A stretch of 13,340 nucleotides of DNA from an uncultured Treponema sp. GTDB taxonomy: Bacteria; Spirochaetota; Spirochaetia; Treponematales; Treponemataceae. Of this stretch, positions 1-7,189 are shown piece after piece. Location of the stretch: NCBI RefSeq assembly GCF_938029485.1, contig NZ_CALHGC010000286.1, positions 1 to 13,340 of the forward strand, in the 5' to 3' direction. The translations under genes and the position numbers were made by a program. Each line of letters begins with the position of its first letter. The stretch's first letter is position 1. The notes under the pieces were generated by a model. It had not been told where the DNA came from, searched no databases, and saw only the letters and a list, made by a program, of their open reading frames with translations.

Positions 1-1216
1 CAATAATACTCCGGTTATCAAGCAATCCGCTTAACGATTGATTGTTGTACAGCCGTGAAATCACTTGTGCAAACAGTCCTGAAACATCGGTTGAAATGTA
101 CCATTCCTTTTGCAGCAAATCTTCATGATAGACGGCATTCGTACCGATAACTCTAAAAAAATGCCCTTTCTTATAGGCCTCATCAAAAAGCTGAATGGCG
201 TCGCCGGTAAAAAAGGGTAAGCTCACGGCTGCGATAACTTTCTTTGCTCCCTTACTTTTAAGAAATTCCATCGCTTTTAAGAGCGCCCCGCCGGTACCGA
301 GCATATCATCGGCAAGGAATGCCGTCTTGCCGGAAACATCACCTAATAAATTGACATTGACGATATTGGACTGCTTTGCGTTTTGAGTAACAACGGAATA
401 GTCGCGCTCTTTGTAAATCATCGCAAGCGGTTTTTTTAGACCGCTGGAATAGAATTTATTCCGGTCTACCGCACCGCTGTCAGGGGCTACAATAACAAAC
501 TCGGCATTGGGGTCTGCGAGGTTTTCAATCTTTGTGAGTTCCCGAATAATCTGATAACTTGCATGGAGATTTTCGATACGGGCAGTGTGGAAAGAATTTT
601 CAATTTCGCGGGAATGGATATCCAGCGTAATAATCTGGTCGACTCCGAGCGTTTCATAGAAATGCCCCAGCATACTGGCGGTTAGTCCTTCACGCCCTTT
701 CTTTTTATGCTGCCTGCTATATGGATAGACGGGAACCACAAGCGTAATGTGCGCAGCTCCGGCATATCGAACGGCGTCGATAGTTACCATCATCGACATA
801 AGGTGATCATTCACTGAAAAAATATGTTGATTTTTACCTTCATTCACCCAAAGCGGATAATGGTTTTCTACATCCTGAAAAATAAAGACATTCTTTCCTC
901 GGATGCATTCCAGTATTTCCGTTTTAAATTCACCGTTCGTAAAATAGGTAAAACGGGCATTCACTTTAAATCGTGGAATACGGATTTTTTCAATATCGTT
1001 ATTTTCATGCATACCGGAAGAAATAAGATCGTTATAAAAATTGATGTCTCGGATAAGGTGCTCTTTTTGTAAATTATACCGTTTTATTAACTTGTCTATT
1101 TTTCTATTAAATTTTTCTATATAAATATGCCTTAAATGCTGAATTACGGCATCGGCAAAGTGCTCACCGCCCGGACACGCCAGAATTGCCAAATTCGCAG
1201 AACCGGAGTACATCAT
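1..1216 (-). CDS. prs: Ribose-phosphate pyrophosphokinase, spirochaete long form (3' end outside window)
   Basis: This enzyme makes PRPP from ribose 5-phosphate and ATP in the cytoplasm, feeding nucleotide, His and Trp synthesis. My reading of the minus strand gives 405 uninterrupted codons running off the left edge. Visible family motifs are FTNGE (92-96; usual FSDGE), PVYPYSRQH (162-170; usual PYFGYARQD), DIHSREIENSF (199-209; usual DLHA-QIQGFF), PDSGAVDRNKFY (245-256), a K-x-R pair at K269/R271 matching the catalytic flexible loop, and the PRPP-binding loop ADDMLGTGGAL (302-312). It is longer than the usual roughly 315 residues because of an insertion at about 36-82 and a shorter one near 119-133. 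The start is one of two adjacent ATGs (1216 or 1213), behind a GAGGGG Shine-Dalgarno. It lies 85 bp downstream of the barrel gene with no clear terminator between, so readthrough is possible. The family call is firm; activity with the altered residues is inferred. Confidence 0.93.
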   Translation of the reverse strand, partial: MMYSGSANLAILACPGGEHFADAVIQHLRHIYIEKFNRKIDKLIKRYNLQKEHLIRDINFYNDLISSGMHENNDIEKIRIPRFKVNARFTYFTNGEFKTEILECIRGKNVFIFQDVENHYPLWVNEGKNQHIFSVNDHLMSMMVTIDAVRYAGAAHITLVVPVYPYSRQHKKKGREGLTASMLGHFYETLGVDQIITLDIHSREIENSFHTARIENLHASYQIIRELTKIENLADPNAEFVIVAPDSGAVDRNKFYSSGLKKPLAMIYKERDYSVVTQNAKQSNIVNVNLLGDVSGKTAFLADDMLGTGGALLKAMEFLKSKGAKKVIAAVSLPFFTGDAIQLFDEAYKKGHFFRVIGTNAVYHEDLLQKEWYISTDVSGLFAQVISRLYNNQSLSGLLDNRSII

Positions 1217-1251
1217 ACCCGCCCCCTCACGTCGGAATAAATTTGAGCATT

Positions 1252-1279
1252 AGTTTACATATTTCAAGAAAAAATTCAA
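1252..1279 (-). promoter_or_regulatory. Weak candidate promoter for prs
   Basis: On the minus strand TTGAAT (1279-1274) and TAAACT (1257-1252) are 16 bp apart, each matching four of six sigma-70 consensus bases. They lie about 36 bp upstream of the prs start. The region between the barrel gene and prs is AT-rich, so chance matches are likely. No terminator was seen between the two genes, so prs may instead be read through. Confidence 0.25.
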
Positions 1280-1301
1280 TCGGTCTTTGCAAGGTAAAGG
1301 T

Positions 1302-2810
1302 TTAAAAACCGATACCAAGGCCGAGCTTTACGCCGAGTCCGGACAGCGTTGTAAATGTCCGCTTAAAGTCCTGTGATGCAACCGAGGCGGCAAGCTGAAA
1401 GGAGAACCAGCGCGAATCTATCAAGAAACACAGTTCATACCGCCACATCCGCTCAATGCATCGGGTATCCAAATATACTCCGAGAACCTTGGCAAAACGG
1501 CTTTCAAGCTTTAAACCGCCGTCTACATAATACGGATTTGCATTAAGAACCGGAAATGCAAGGAAAGGCGACAAGATCATGTAATTGTTCCGGAACGGTC
1601 TAAAGTCTGCACCGATTTGAATTTTTAACGGACGCATAATCTTTTTTTCCGGCAGACTACCCGAAGACTCCGTTTTCATAGTCTGTTTCAAAAAAGAAGG
1701 ATCCTCGCTTGCGATACTGCCCAAAAAATTGTTTACGGAACCTTCATAATTAAAAGAAGCGCGCAACCCTTTTTTCGTTACTACCGGCATAAGCGGTAAG
1801 TAGTTGACACCGCCGGTAATCGCAACCCAATTTGTCGGAGAATACATTCCGGTTAAGCTTAAATCAAGACCGCCGTTTTTTAAAATGTCAGTAATAGAGA
1901 GTTTTCCATTTGCGAAATAATCGGAAAGTGCGCCGTAAATATTTGCTGTTCCTCCGGCTTTCATCGTAATCCCATCAACAACTCCGCCCGTCGTATGAGG
2001 AGAAAGGCTATAGTGCCACTTAGGATTTTCCATATAGGCGATCGGTGCAAAGTAAGCCAGCCGTGCCGAAAAACCGTAGCGCGGTTTGGTAAGCTGATAC
2101 ATTACCCCTATATCCGCAAAAATATTGGTTTTTGCATTGATCGTATCTTTGATCGTTTCGCCGTTTGCATTTGCCGCATTGCCGTTCGCTGCAATATCAA
2201 GCAAAGTTTTAGGTAAATTTCCCCATGCATCCCCATTAGCGGTAACGGACAGCTTTACCGTATGGTCTTCCAGTACGGTAAAGCGAAAAAAATAATCAAA
2301 ATCAAAAATAGCCCCTGCATGAATACCCGACTTCATCGTATTTTTTGCAAGTTTATTAAGATCAATAACCAACTGAGGTTTCAAAAAATCCGGCACAGAG
2401 ACCATATTATTGGCTGCGGTCGCCGAGACGACAAAGCCCGTATGCATGGAGAATGCGCGCTGTTTACGTTTAGTACGCCGCGTCGGTTCGTTTTTTTCAA
2501 CCGGCTCTACTACATCTTTCCGCTCTTGCGTTTTGTTGCTCTGTTCCGGAATAACAACCGTCTTAGGGGCAACGGAAGGTTCGTTTTCAGCATTTGCCTC
2601 AGGAGCCGATGGCACCTCGGCTTCGGCCGCGCCGGTATCCGTATGGGCGGCAGGATCGGCCGGAACGGTTTCGGAAGCCGAAACAGCCGGAAGCGGTTCG
2701 GGATTACCGTTATTGTCAGCATCGATACTACCGCTCACAACAGACTGTCCGAAAGCCGTAAAGGCACTCACCATCACAATACATATCATAATAAAATACG
2801 TTTTTTTCAT
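1302..2810 (-). CDS. Predicted outer-membrane beta-barrel protein with acidic Pro/Ala/Glu-rich N-terminal arm
   Basis: This is a 502-residue secreted protein that I do not recognise by name. Residues 1-21 form a signal peptide (MKK, hydrophobic core, likely cleavage after AFG). Residues about 28-110 are low-complexity and rich in Ala, Pro and Glu, with a DADNNGNPE motif near the start. A basic patch (RRTKRKQR, 111-118) follows. The rest alternates amphipathic strands with turns and ends in LGVKLGLGIGF, a C-terminal Phe typical of barrels recognised by BamA. This pattern suggests an outer-membrane barrel of about 380 residues, perhaps related to the DUF5723 or FadL/PorV-like proteins of Treponema and Bacteroidota; that link is a guess. 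The start has GGAGA nine bases upstream. It begins 29 bp after the lipoprotein stop, so the two are probably cotranscribed and may work together. The ligand or cargo is unknown. Confidence 0.82.
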   Translation of the reverse strand: MKKTYFIMICIVMVSAFTAFGQSVVSGSIDADNNGNPEPLPAVSASETVPADPAAHTDTGAAEAEVPSAPEANAENEPSVAPKTVVIPEQSNKTQERKDVVEPVEKNEPTRRTKRKQRAFSMHTGFVVSATAANNMVSVPDFLKPQLVIDLNKLAKNTMKSGIHAGAIFDFDYFFRFTVLEDHTVKLSVTANGDAWGNLPKTLLDIAANGNAANANGETIKDTINAKTNIFADIGVMYQLTKPRYGFSARLAYFAPIAYMENPKWHYSLSPHTTGGVVDGITMKAGGTANIYGALSDYFANGKLSITDILKNGGLDLSLTGMYSPTNWVAITGGVNYLPLMPVVTKKGLRASFNYEGSVNNFLGSIASEDPSFLKQTMKTESSGSLPEKKIMRPLKIQIGADFRPFRNNYMILSPFLAFPVLNANPYYVDGGLKLESRFAKVLGVYLDTRCIERMWRYELCFLIDSRWFSFQLAASVASQDFKRTFTTLSGLGVKLGLGIGF

Positions 2811-2839
2811 TTATCTTTTCTCCGATAATGCCTGCAGAC

Positions 2840-5407
2840 TTACTTCACTTTTATCGTATAATCAACATTTTCTTCAACTAAGGCTGTGAGTGATACTCCC
2901 AGTTCAAAATCACGCTTCAATGAATAGGTACCTGAAGGTAGTTTTAAAAACACCTCCGGTTTAACGGGGTGTTTTTTAAGAAGCTCATCCAATTCTGTAG
3001 CAGTAAAGGTTAGAGCCTGTTCTCTTGCAGCCGTTACGTTTTTTTCAATGAGGTTGCCGGCAGTATTTGTAATAAAGTTACCGCTCCCATCTTTAAACCG
3101 CAATACAAATTTCGGCACGATGGAAGCACCGGTCAGTCCGTTTTTTAAGTTAATACCAACCTTAAACCGCAATTCATCTGAAAGCCGTTTCATACCGAAA
3201 GGATTATCATTCGAGCTGCTTCTACCAAACAAATCGGTATTAGGCATATTTATACCGGAAAGCTCCGTCAACGAAGGCATTGTTTCCGAGTCTACTTTAA
3301 ATCCTACCGGCACATCCAAAACAAGATCGATACTTACCTTTGGATTCTTATTTTTATATTTTTCTTTATACTCCTTATACTTCGTCCCGTTAATCGTAAT
3401 TTCGTTCATAGAAAGATTATAGGAAAGCTGTAAATCCTTCGGGTATTCGTTCATAATCTTTGTCCAAGTAGTTTGACTGCCTGCCTCTCCTTCTTTTATC
3501 TCAAGCGTTGGGTCGGGCATACTACCCGTAAACGGCTTCTTATTATCCGAAGGGAACGTACCTGCAGGCAAGGCTTTTAATGTAACGATGTTATTTTTAT
3601 TTACCAACGTCTTTGTTTCGAACGAATTATCCGGTTTATGATACTTAGCCGTTAATTGAACGGTTACTGCCGTACTATCAGGCAGTTCCAAATCAGAACC
3701 TGCATAAAAATACATCGGTATTTCTTCCAGTTTTATACCGGCAATATTTAACTTCGAAGTCAGCTCGGATAAATCCTGCGGACTCGTCTCTGGGAAGGAA
3801 CCGGCTTGATTAGTCGTTTGTTTTAAAGTAATTTCCTCCCAATCAGGCTCAAGTCGAACGGTTCCTGAAAAATTTATATTTTTGCCTGTCTCTATATTCT
3901 TCAAGGTAAAGGTAGTACCATTATCATTCGGTAAAATCATCTGTGTTTTTAAATCAAACTCGGCCAGACTCTCAATATTTAAATCGAAATTACTTCCGCT
4001 TTGATAAGTAGACTCCGATATCCCGGAAGGGAATACCCGCTCTTGTTCCGGTATGTGAAAACACGTAGAAGTAAGTTTAATCTTTATCGGATTATTAGCC
4101 GGCAATCCATTGTTAAGATTTACTTTTGCAGATACTGTTTTAAACTTTATCTTTTTAACCCAGTTTTTCATATCGGGCGGAACATTCTGTTTTCCATTAA
4201 CTGTAAGATCGGAAGGATTTTGCAGTGTAATTTCTTTAAACTTTTTAATATCAAGCGCTAAGGTAACAGGCAGACTGTTCTGTTTCGTATATGTTGCATT
4301 ATTCAGCTTTACTTTGAATGCAGGAGTACAGCTCAATGTCGACTGATTATTCAACTTTTGATTTTCCAGAGAAATGGTATTTCCTAACGGTCGATAGTTC
4401 GAAGGATCAATAGAAAAGCCGTCTGACCCGCTTTGTACTACCTTCATTTTTTCTTCTATCGTAATGCCTGACCACCCGTCCGGCATTTGCGCGGAAAGCT
4501 TCATCGAACCTTCGGCAATCGTTGCCTTTTCAAAATTGGCAGACAATGACAGCGGCGGCACAAATTGAGCCGGCAAATTAACATCAATATCAGTAGCAGT
4601 TACCCCCGTTGCTCTTTTTATTACGCCCTCCAACCGGGTATCCAAAGAAATATCGCCGGAACCGCTTGTAATCTCTACGGTCAGTTTAAAAACCAGCTTA
4701 TTGCTTATCGTAATACCGTTTAATGAAAATTCAATATTCTGCCCGACTATAGTTCCCGGAACGGAATGTCCATTGCTTTGCATCTCTGCGTGAATAATTG
4801 TATAATGTACGGCCAAAGAATTCGATAATAATTTGAGTTTTGCACCGTTCTCAAAAGCAATCGTCTTAAATCCTTGAAAGGTAACGTTTGTATCCGGAAG
4901 ATTATGTGGAGTATTCTGCGGTATACTTGACAGGATAGGAACAGAGATTGGATTACCGGTATTAAACTTAGTAAGTAATTTCTGATTGATCGATGACACA
5001 TCTATAGAAATATTTTTACTTTGCCGTAAGTCGGGAACGGAAATAGTCTTGCTAAAATTGTGTGAAAAAGCGGCGTTATTGCCCGATCCGCTGTTTCCCA
5101 GCGGATCTCCATTAAAATACTTGCTTATATCAAGCTCCAAAGTTTTGAGCGGATAATGCATTAAATAATGGAGTTTATCATCTTGGCCGGATTGATACCG
5201 ATACAGCCGAGCGTTTTTTGGTACGAGGTTTTCAAATTTTTTGAAAACTTCATCTTCACCAATATTTTTTGAACCCAATGGAAAATAAACTTTAGGATTC
5301 GCTTTTACTCTAACGCTTGAAAAAGGCTGCAACTTGCACGTAACGGTAAAGATCAACGCAATAAGTACGCTGATATACATAAAATATTTGCTATGTTTAT
5401 AGGACAT
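2840..5407 (-). CDS. Large beta-rich lipoprotein of unknown function
   Basis: From the chosen ATG at 5407 this is an 855-residue predicted lipoprotein. The frame is open to a TTG at 5491, but only 5407 has a strong Shine-Dalgarno (AAGGAG, 7 bp spacing) and gives a proper signal: MSYKHSKYF, a hydrophobic core (10-23) and Cys24 in the context FTVTC, a relaxed spirochaete-type lipobox. The mature chain looks almost entirely beta-stranded, rich in Asn, Thr, Ser and Lys, with many short strand-turn-strand units and few cysteines. I see no catalytic motif and no crisp internal repeat. The C-terminus includes LPSGTYSLKRDFELGVSL and ends in DYTIKVK. It has its own candidate promoter and lies directly upstream of the barrel gene, which suggests a lipoprotein-barrel pair. 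Whether it faces the periplasm or the surface cannot be seen. I do not recognise the family. Confidence 0.85.
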   Translation of the reverse strand: MSYKHSKYFMYISVLIALIFTVTCKLQPFSSVRVKANPKVYFPLGSKNIGEDEVFKKFENLVPKNARLYRYQSGQDDKLHYLMHYPLKTLELDISKYFNGDPLGNSGSGNNAAFSHNFSKTISVPDLRQSKNISIDVSSINQKLLTKFNTGNPISVPILSSIPQNTPHNLPDTNVTFQGFKTIAFENGAKLKLLSNSLAVHYTIIHAEMQSNGHSVPGTIVGQNIEFSLNGITISNKLVFKLTVEITSGSGDISLDTRLEGVIKRATGVTATDIDVNLPAQFVPPLSLSANFEKATIAEGSMKLSAQMPDGWSGITIEEKMKVVQSGSDGFSIDPSNYRPLGNTISLENQKLNNQSTLSCTPAFKVKLNNATYTKQNSLPVTLALDIKKFKEITLQNPSDLTVNGKQNVPPDMKNWVKKIKFKTVSAKVNLNNGLPANNPIKIKLTSTCFHIPEQERVFPSGISESTYQSGSNFDLNIESLAEFDLKTQMILPNDNGTTFTLKNIETGKNINFSGTVRLEPDWEEITLKQTTNQAGSFPETSPQDLSELTSKLNIAGIKLEEIPMYFYAGSDLELPDSTAVTVQLTAKYHKPDNSFETKTLVNKNNIVTLKALPAGTFPSDNKKPFTGSMPDPTLEIKEGEAGSQTTWTKIMNEYPKDLQLSYNLSMNEITINGTKYKEYKEKYKNKNPKVSIDLVLDVPVGFKVDSETMPSLTELSGINMPNTDLFGRSSSNDNPFGMKRLSDELRFKVGINLKNGLTGASIVPKFVLRFKDGSGNFITNTAGNLIEKNVTAAREQALTFTATELDELLKKHPVKPEVFLKLPSGTYSLKRDFELGVSLTALVEENVDYTIKVK

Positions 5408-5414
5408 AATACTT

Positions 5415-5420
5415 CTCCTT
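5415..5420 (-). promoter_or_regulatory. Ribosome binding site fixing the lipoprotein start
   Basis: The minus strand reads AAGGAG seven bases before the ATG at 5407. It decides against the TTG at 5491, which would add 28 residues ahead of the lipoprotein signal peptide and bury it. Confidence 0.8.
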
Positions 5421-5490
5421 ATTTTACAAATATGATTTTTACAAATACGGTACTGCCGAAACCGCACAGATCCGTAACCGGTATGCAGCA

Positions 5491-5518
5491 ATATTATTCG
5501 AGTTTATCACGTTGTCAG
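5491..5518 (-). promoter_or_regulatory. Candidate promoter for the lipoprotein-barrel unit
   Basis: On the minus strand a CTGACA box (5518-5513, five of six -35 bases) and a TAATAT box (5496-5491, four of six -10 bases) are 16 bp apart. Transcription would start near 5484, giving a leader of about 77 nt. The site lies just after the terminator of the upstream coaE-SPOR unit, where a new promoter is needed. Confidence 0.5.
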
Positions 5519-5533
5519 CCGAAAAACAAGAGC

Positions 5534-5570
5534 AAAAAAAAGGAGCCGGCTTAAAAAAGCCGACTCCTTT
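5534..5570 (-). terminator. Intrinsic terminator of the coaE-SPOR unit
   Basis: On the minus strand, arms 5570-5557 and 5552-5539 form a 14-bp stem (AAAGGAGTCGGCTT with AAGCCGGCTCCTTT) with one G-U pair and a 4-nt loop. A run of T down to 5534 follows. It begins 25 bp after the SPOR gene stop. In plus-strand RNA the wobble becomes a C-A mismatch and the T-tract is missing, so the terminator works in one direction. Confidence 0.9.
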
Positions 5571-5595
5571 CCCTATATCAATGCATAGAGCGCGG

Positions 5596-6441
5596 TTAAT
5601 TATCCGTTTTTACCTTTTCTTCCGTAACATAGCTGTGTTCAAAACCTTTGATTTTTTTAATGCTGTTAAGCCAGTAGGTCGCTTCGGTGTTATTGGTAAA
5701 GGGACCGACCCTTACGCGGTGCGTTAATCCGGCCGATGTTTCTTTAGTAAAAATTTCAACCTTCATGTGCTGCGCAGCAAGCGTATCCCGTGCGCGTTCG
5801 GCGTTAATCCGATTGGCAAGCGAAGCGGTCTGTACCCAATAAAGGGTCCGAACCTGCGGCGCGGCAGTCTTTGCAGACTTAGCCGGCGTTTCCGCTTTCG
5901 GTTTAACGGTAACGGAAACATTCGCTTTCGTAGATTTCTTCTTTTCCGCTGCCGGTTTCGGCGGAACTTGTACTGCAGAATTTACCTGCGGTTGTGCCAC
6001 TGCCTCTTCTTTCTTTGCGGGCGGTTGTTCTTCCGGTTGCTCCGGAGCTGTCTCGATGCCGATTTGTTCCGCCAATTCTTTCGGCAATCCGGAAACTTCT
6101 ATATCTCCTGCCTGTACTGTTAAATCGGAAACATCGATGCCGGCCGCTCGGCTGTTCTGTCCATCGGTTGAAACGATATTTACGTTATTTAAGTTGATAA
6201 TGTTTCCGGCGGCAGAGGGGGCATCTCTATCCAACCCTGCAACCCGCTCAGGGTCTCGCGCCCATAAGTCGGGATCCACATTAGCGGCGTTTCCGGTCAT
6301 TTCATAAGGAACAGTCTCCCCGCCTGCTTGTGCGCTTGCGCTATTCCGCGACGGTGAATATAAAAACAGTGCAATACCGAAAATAATCAATACGAATAAG
6401 CTTACCGAAAGGATAACCCATAAAATTTTCTTTTGTTCCAT
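5596..6441 (-). CDS. Inner-membrane SPOR-domain protein
   Basis: This 281-residue protein has a short cytoplasmic head (MEQKK), one membrane helix (about 7-28), a long periplasmic linker and a C-terminal SPOR domain (about 199-275: LYWVQTASLANRINAE, then HRVRVGPFTNNTEA). SPOR domains bind glycan strands stripped of stem peptides, usually at division sites, so a role in septal or growth-zone envelope assembly is likely. The linker has an Asn/Asp-rich part and, from about 131 to 197, a Pro/Lys/Glu/Ala-rich stretch like other SPOR-protein spacers. The ATG at 6441 is chosen over an upstream in-frame start at 6600 because the longer form would read through coaE and put 53 odd, Cys- and Arg-rich residues before the membrane helix. 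Only 8 bp separate it from coaE, whose stop codon forms part of its Shine-Dalgarno. Confidence 0.9.
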   Translation of the reverse strand: MEQKKILWVILSVSLFVLIIFGIALFLYSPSRNSASAQAGGETVPYEMTGNAANVDPDLWARDPERVAGLDRDAPSAAGNIINLNNVNIVSTDGQNSRAAGIDVSDLTVQAGDIEVSGLPKELAEQIGIETAPEQPEEQPPAKKEEAVAQPQVNSAVQVPPKPAAEKKKSTKANVSVTVKPKAETPAKSAKTAAPQVRTLYWVQTASLANRINAERARDTLAAQHMKVEIFTKETSAGLTHRVRVGPFTNNTEATYWLNSIKKIKGFEHSYVTEEKVKTDN

Positions 6442-6447
6442 AGCTGT

Positions 6448-6451
6448 CCTC
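6448..6451 (-). promoter_or_regulatory. Ribosome binding site overlapping the coaE stop codon
   Basis: The minus strand reads TGAGGA, in which TGA (6452-6450) ends coaE and GAGG (6451-6448) is the Shine-Dalgarno for the SPOR gene ATG at 6441. The overlap suggests translational coupling of the two genes. Confidence 0.7.
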
Positions 6452-7082
6452 AAAAACCCTTTTCGCGCAGCACACGCTCGATTTTTTTCCGTAAAGATTG
6501 CACGGAACAAGCGTTCACTACGCTTACAATATCGGCATTTTGCAAAAGGTATTGAGCAAAGAAATTTTTTTGCTGCAAAAAACGGGCGATTAATCGGCAA
6601 AAAGACAAGTTGTCCCGTTTTTTGCCCCGGATAAGCCTGAGAAAAAACGGCGCTTTAACGTAAAGAATAAACGTGCATTCCGGTGTCAGGGAAGTTTTAT
6701 GCAATGTCGGTGCATTGAGTACAACCGGACGGTTAGGCTGTTCGGTCAAAGCGTTTTCAATAAAGCTGCGGATACGTGCTTCAATTTTAGGAAGGATAAA
6801 AGATTCATGTTCGGCCAGCAGCGCCGGTTCCGAAAAAAGCAGAACGCTTAAAGCCTTTCTGTCCAACGAACCGTCCTGCGCCTGCAACTGCAACCCTCGC
6901 CTGTCGGCATAAGGAGAAAACCGTGCTATCACTGCACCGCTTTGCTCCTGCAACACCGCATGAGCAACCTTATCGGCATCGATAACGGCATAGCCTTTTT
7001 CTTCAAGAAAATCCGCAACAATGTTTTTCCCCGCGCAGGACTGTCCTGCAAGCCCGATAAGGTTCGGTATCTTTTGTGCCAT
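6450..7082 (-). CDS. coaE: Dephospho-CoA kinase, divergent
   Basis: CoaE phosphorylates the 3'-hydroxyl of dephospho-CoA with ATP, the last step of CoA synthesis, in the cytoplasm. At 210 residues it has the usual family length. Visible features are a P-loop, GQSCAGKN (13-20); the substrate-binding motif VIDADKVAH (33-41; usual DaD); LDR (73-75) and a following helix, as in the family; ILPKI (96-100) where HP-I is usual; a strand RPVVLNAP (118-125) in place of vvd-PLLfE; KAPFFLRLIRGKKRDNLS (143-160), matching V-a--e-ql-Rl--Rd--s; QQKNFF and NADIVSVVN (182-190), matching AD-vi-N. The P-loop ends in Asn where Ser or Thr is normal. The ATG at 7082 follows a GGAGGAG sequence; an upstream in-frame ATG at 7112 lies at the base of the terminator hairpin and has no such site. 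The call is good but not certain, given the weak motifs. Confidence 0.82.
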   Translation of the reverse strand: MAQKIPNLIGLAGQSCAGKNIVADFLEEKGYAVIDADKVAHAVLQEQSGAVIARFSPYADRRGLQLQAQDGSLDRKALSVLLFSEPALLAEHESFILPKIEARIRSFIENALTEQPNRPVVLNAPTLHKTSLTPECTFILYVKAPFFLRLIRGKKRDNLSFCRLIARFLQQKNFFAQYLLQNADIVSVVNACSVQSLRKKIERVLREKGF

Positions 7083-7086
7083 TCCA

Positions 7087-7093
7087 CTCCTCC
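7087..7093 (-). promoter_or_regulatory. coaE: Strong coaE ribosome binding site
   Basis: The minus strand reads GGAGGAG four bases before the ATG at 7082. It is only four bases downstream of the T-tract of the preceding terminator, leaving no room for a separate promoter between them. Confidence 0.8.
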
Positions 7094-7097
7094 GAGT

Positions 7098-7138
7098 AAA
7101 AAAAATCCGCAAACAGCCATGCCGTCTGCGGATTTTTT
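7098..7138 (-). terminator. Intrinsic terminator after the barrel-Ig-OmpA gene
   Basis: On the minus strand, arms 7138-7127 and 7111-7100 form a perfect 12-bp stem (AAAAAATCCGCA with TGCGGATTTTTT) around a 15-nt loop. The T-tract continues to 7098. It lies 52 bp after the gene's stop. The A-rich base also provides a T-tract on the plus strand, so it could stop transcription in both directions. Confidence 0.85.
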
Positions 7139-7140
7139 AA

Positions 7141-7175
7141 CTGCCGGCTAAAGTACATCGTATTTTAGCCGGTGG
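7141..7175 (-). other. Hairpin between the 1355-codon gene stop and its terminator
   Basis: CCGGCTAAA (7144-7152) and TTTAGCCGG (7164-7172) are perfect inverted repeats. The stem can continue inward through a G-T pair and three Watson-Crick pairs to a 3-nt loop, and outward through two G-T pairs and one C-G. No T-tract follows on either strand, so it is not a simple terminator. It could protect the mRNA 3' end or bind a protein. Confidence 0.6.
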
Positions 7176-7189
7176 TATTCAAACATATT

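Noticed and set aside
1217..1301. Terminator between the barrel gene and prs
   Set aside because: There are short complementary stretches such as CTTT/AAAG but no stem of useful length next to a T-tract.
2262..2828. A 188-codon plus-strand open frame antisense to the barrel gene
   Set aside because: Its product is extremely Arg/Gly/Phe-rich, as expected from the reverse of a low-complexity Ala/Pro/Glu coding region. It has no domain.
5408..5491. 28-residue N-terminal extension of the lipoprotein from a TTG
   Set aside because: It would place a basic, Cys-containing stretch before the signal peptide, and the start near 5407 has a much better ribosome binding site.
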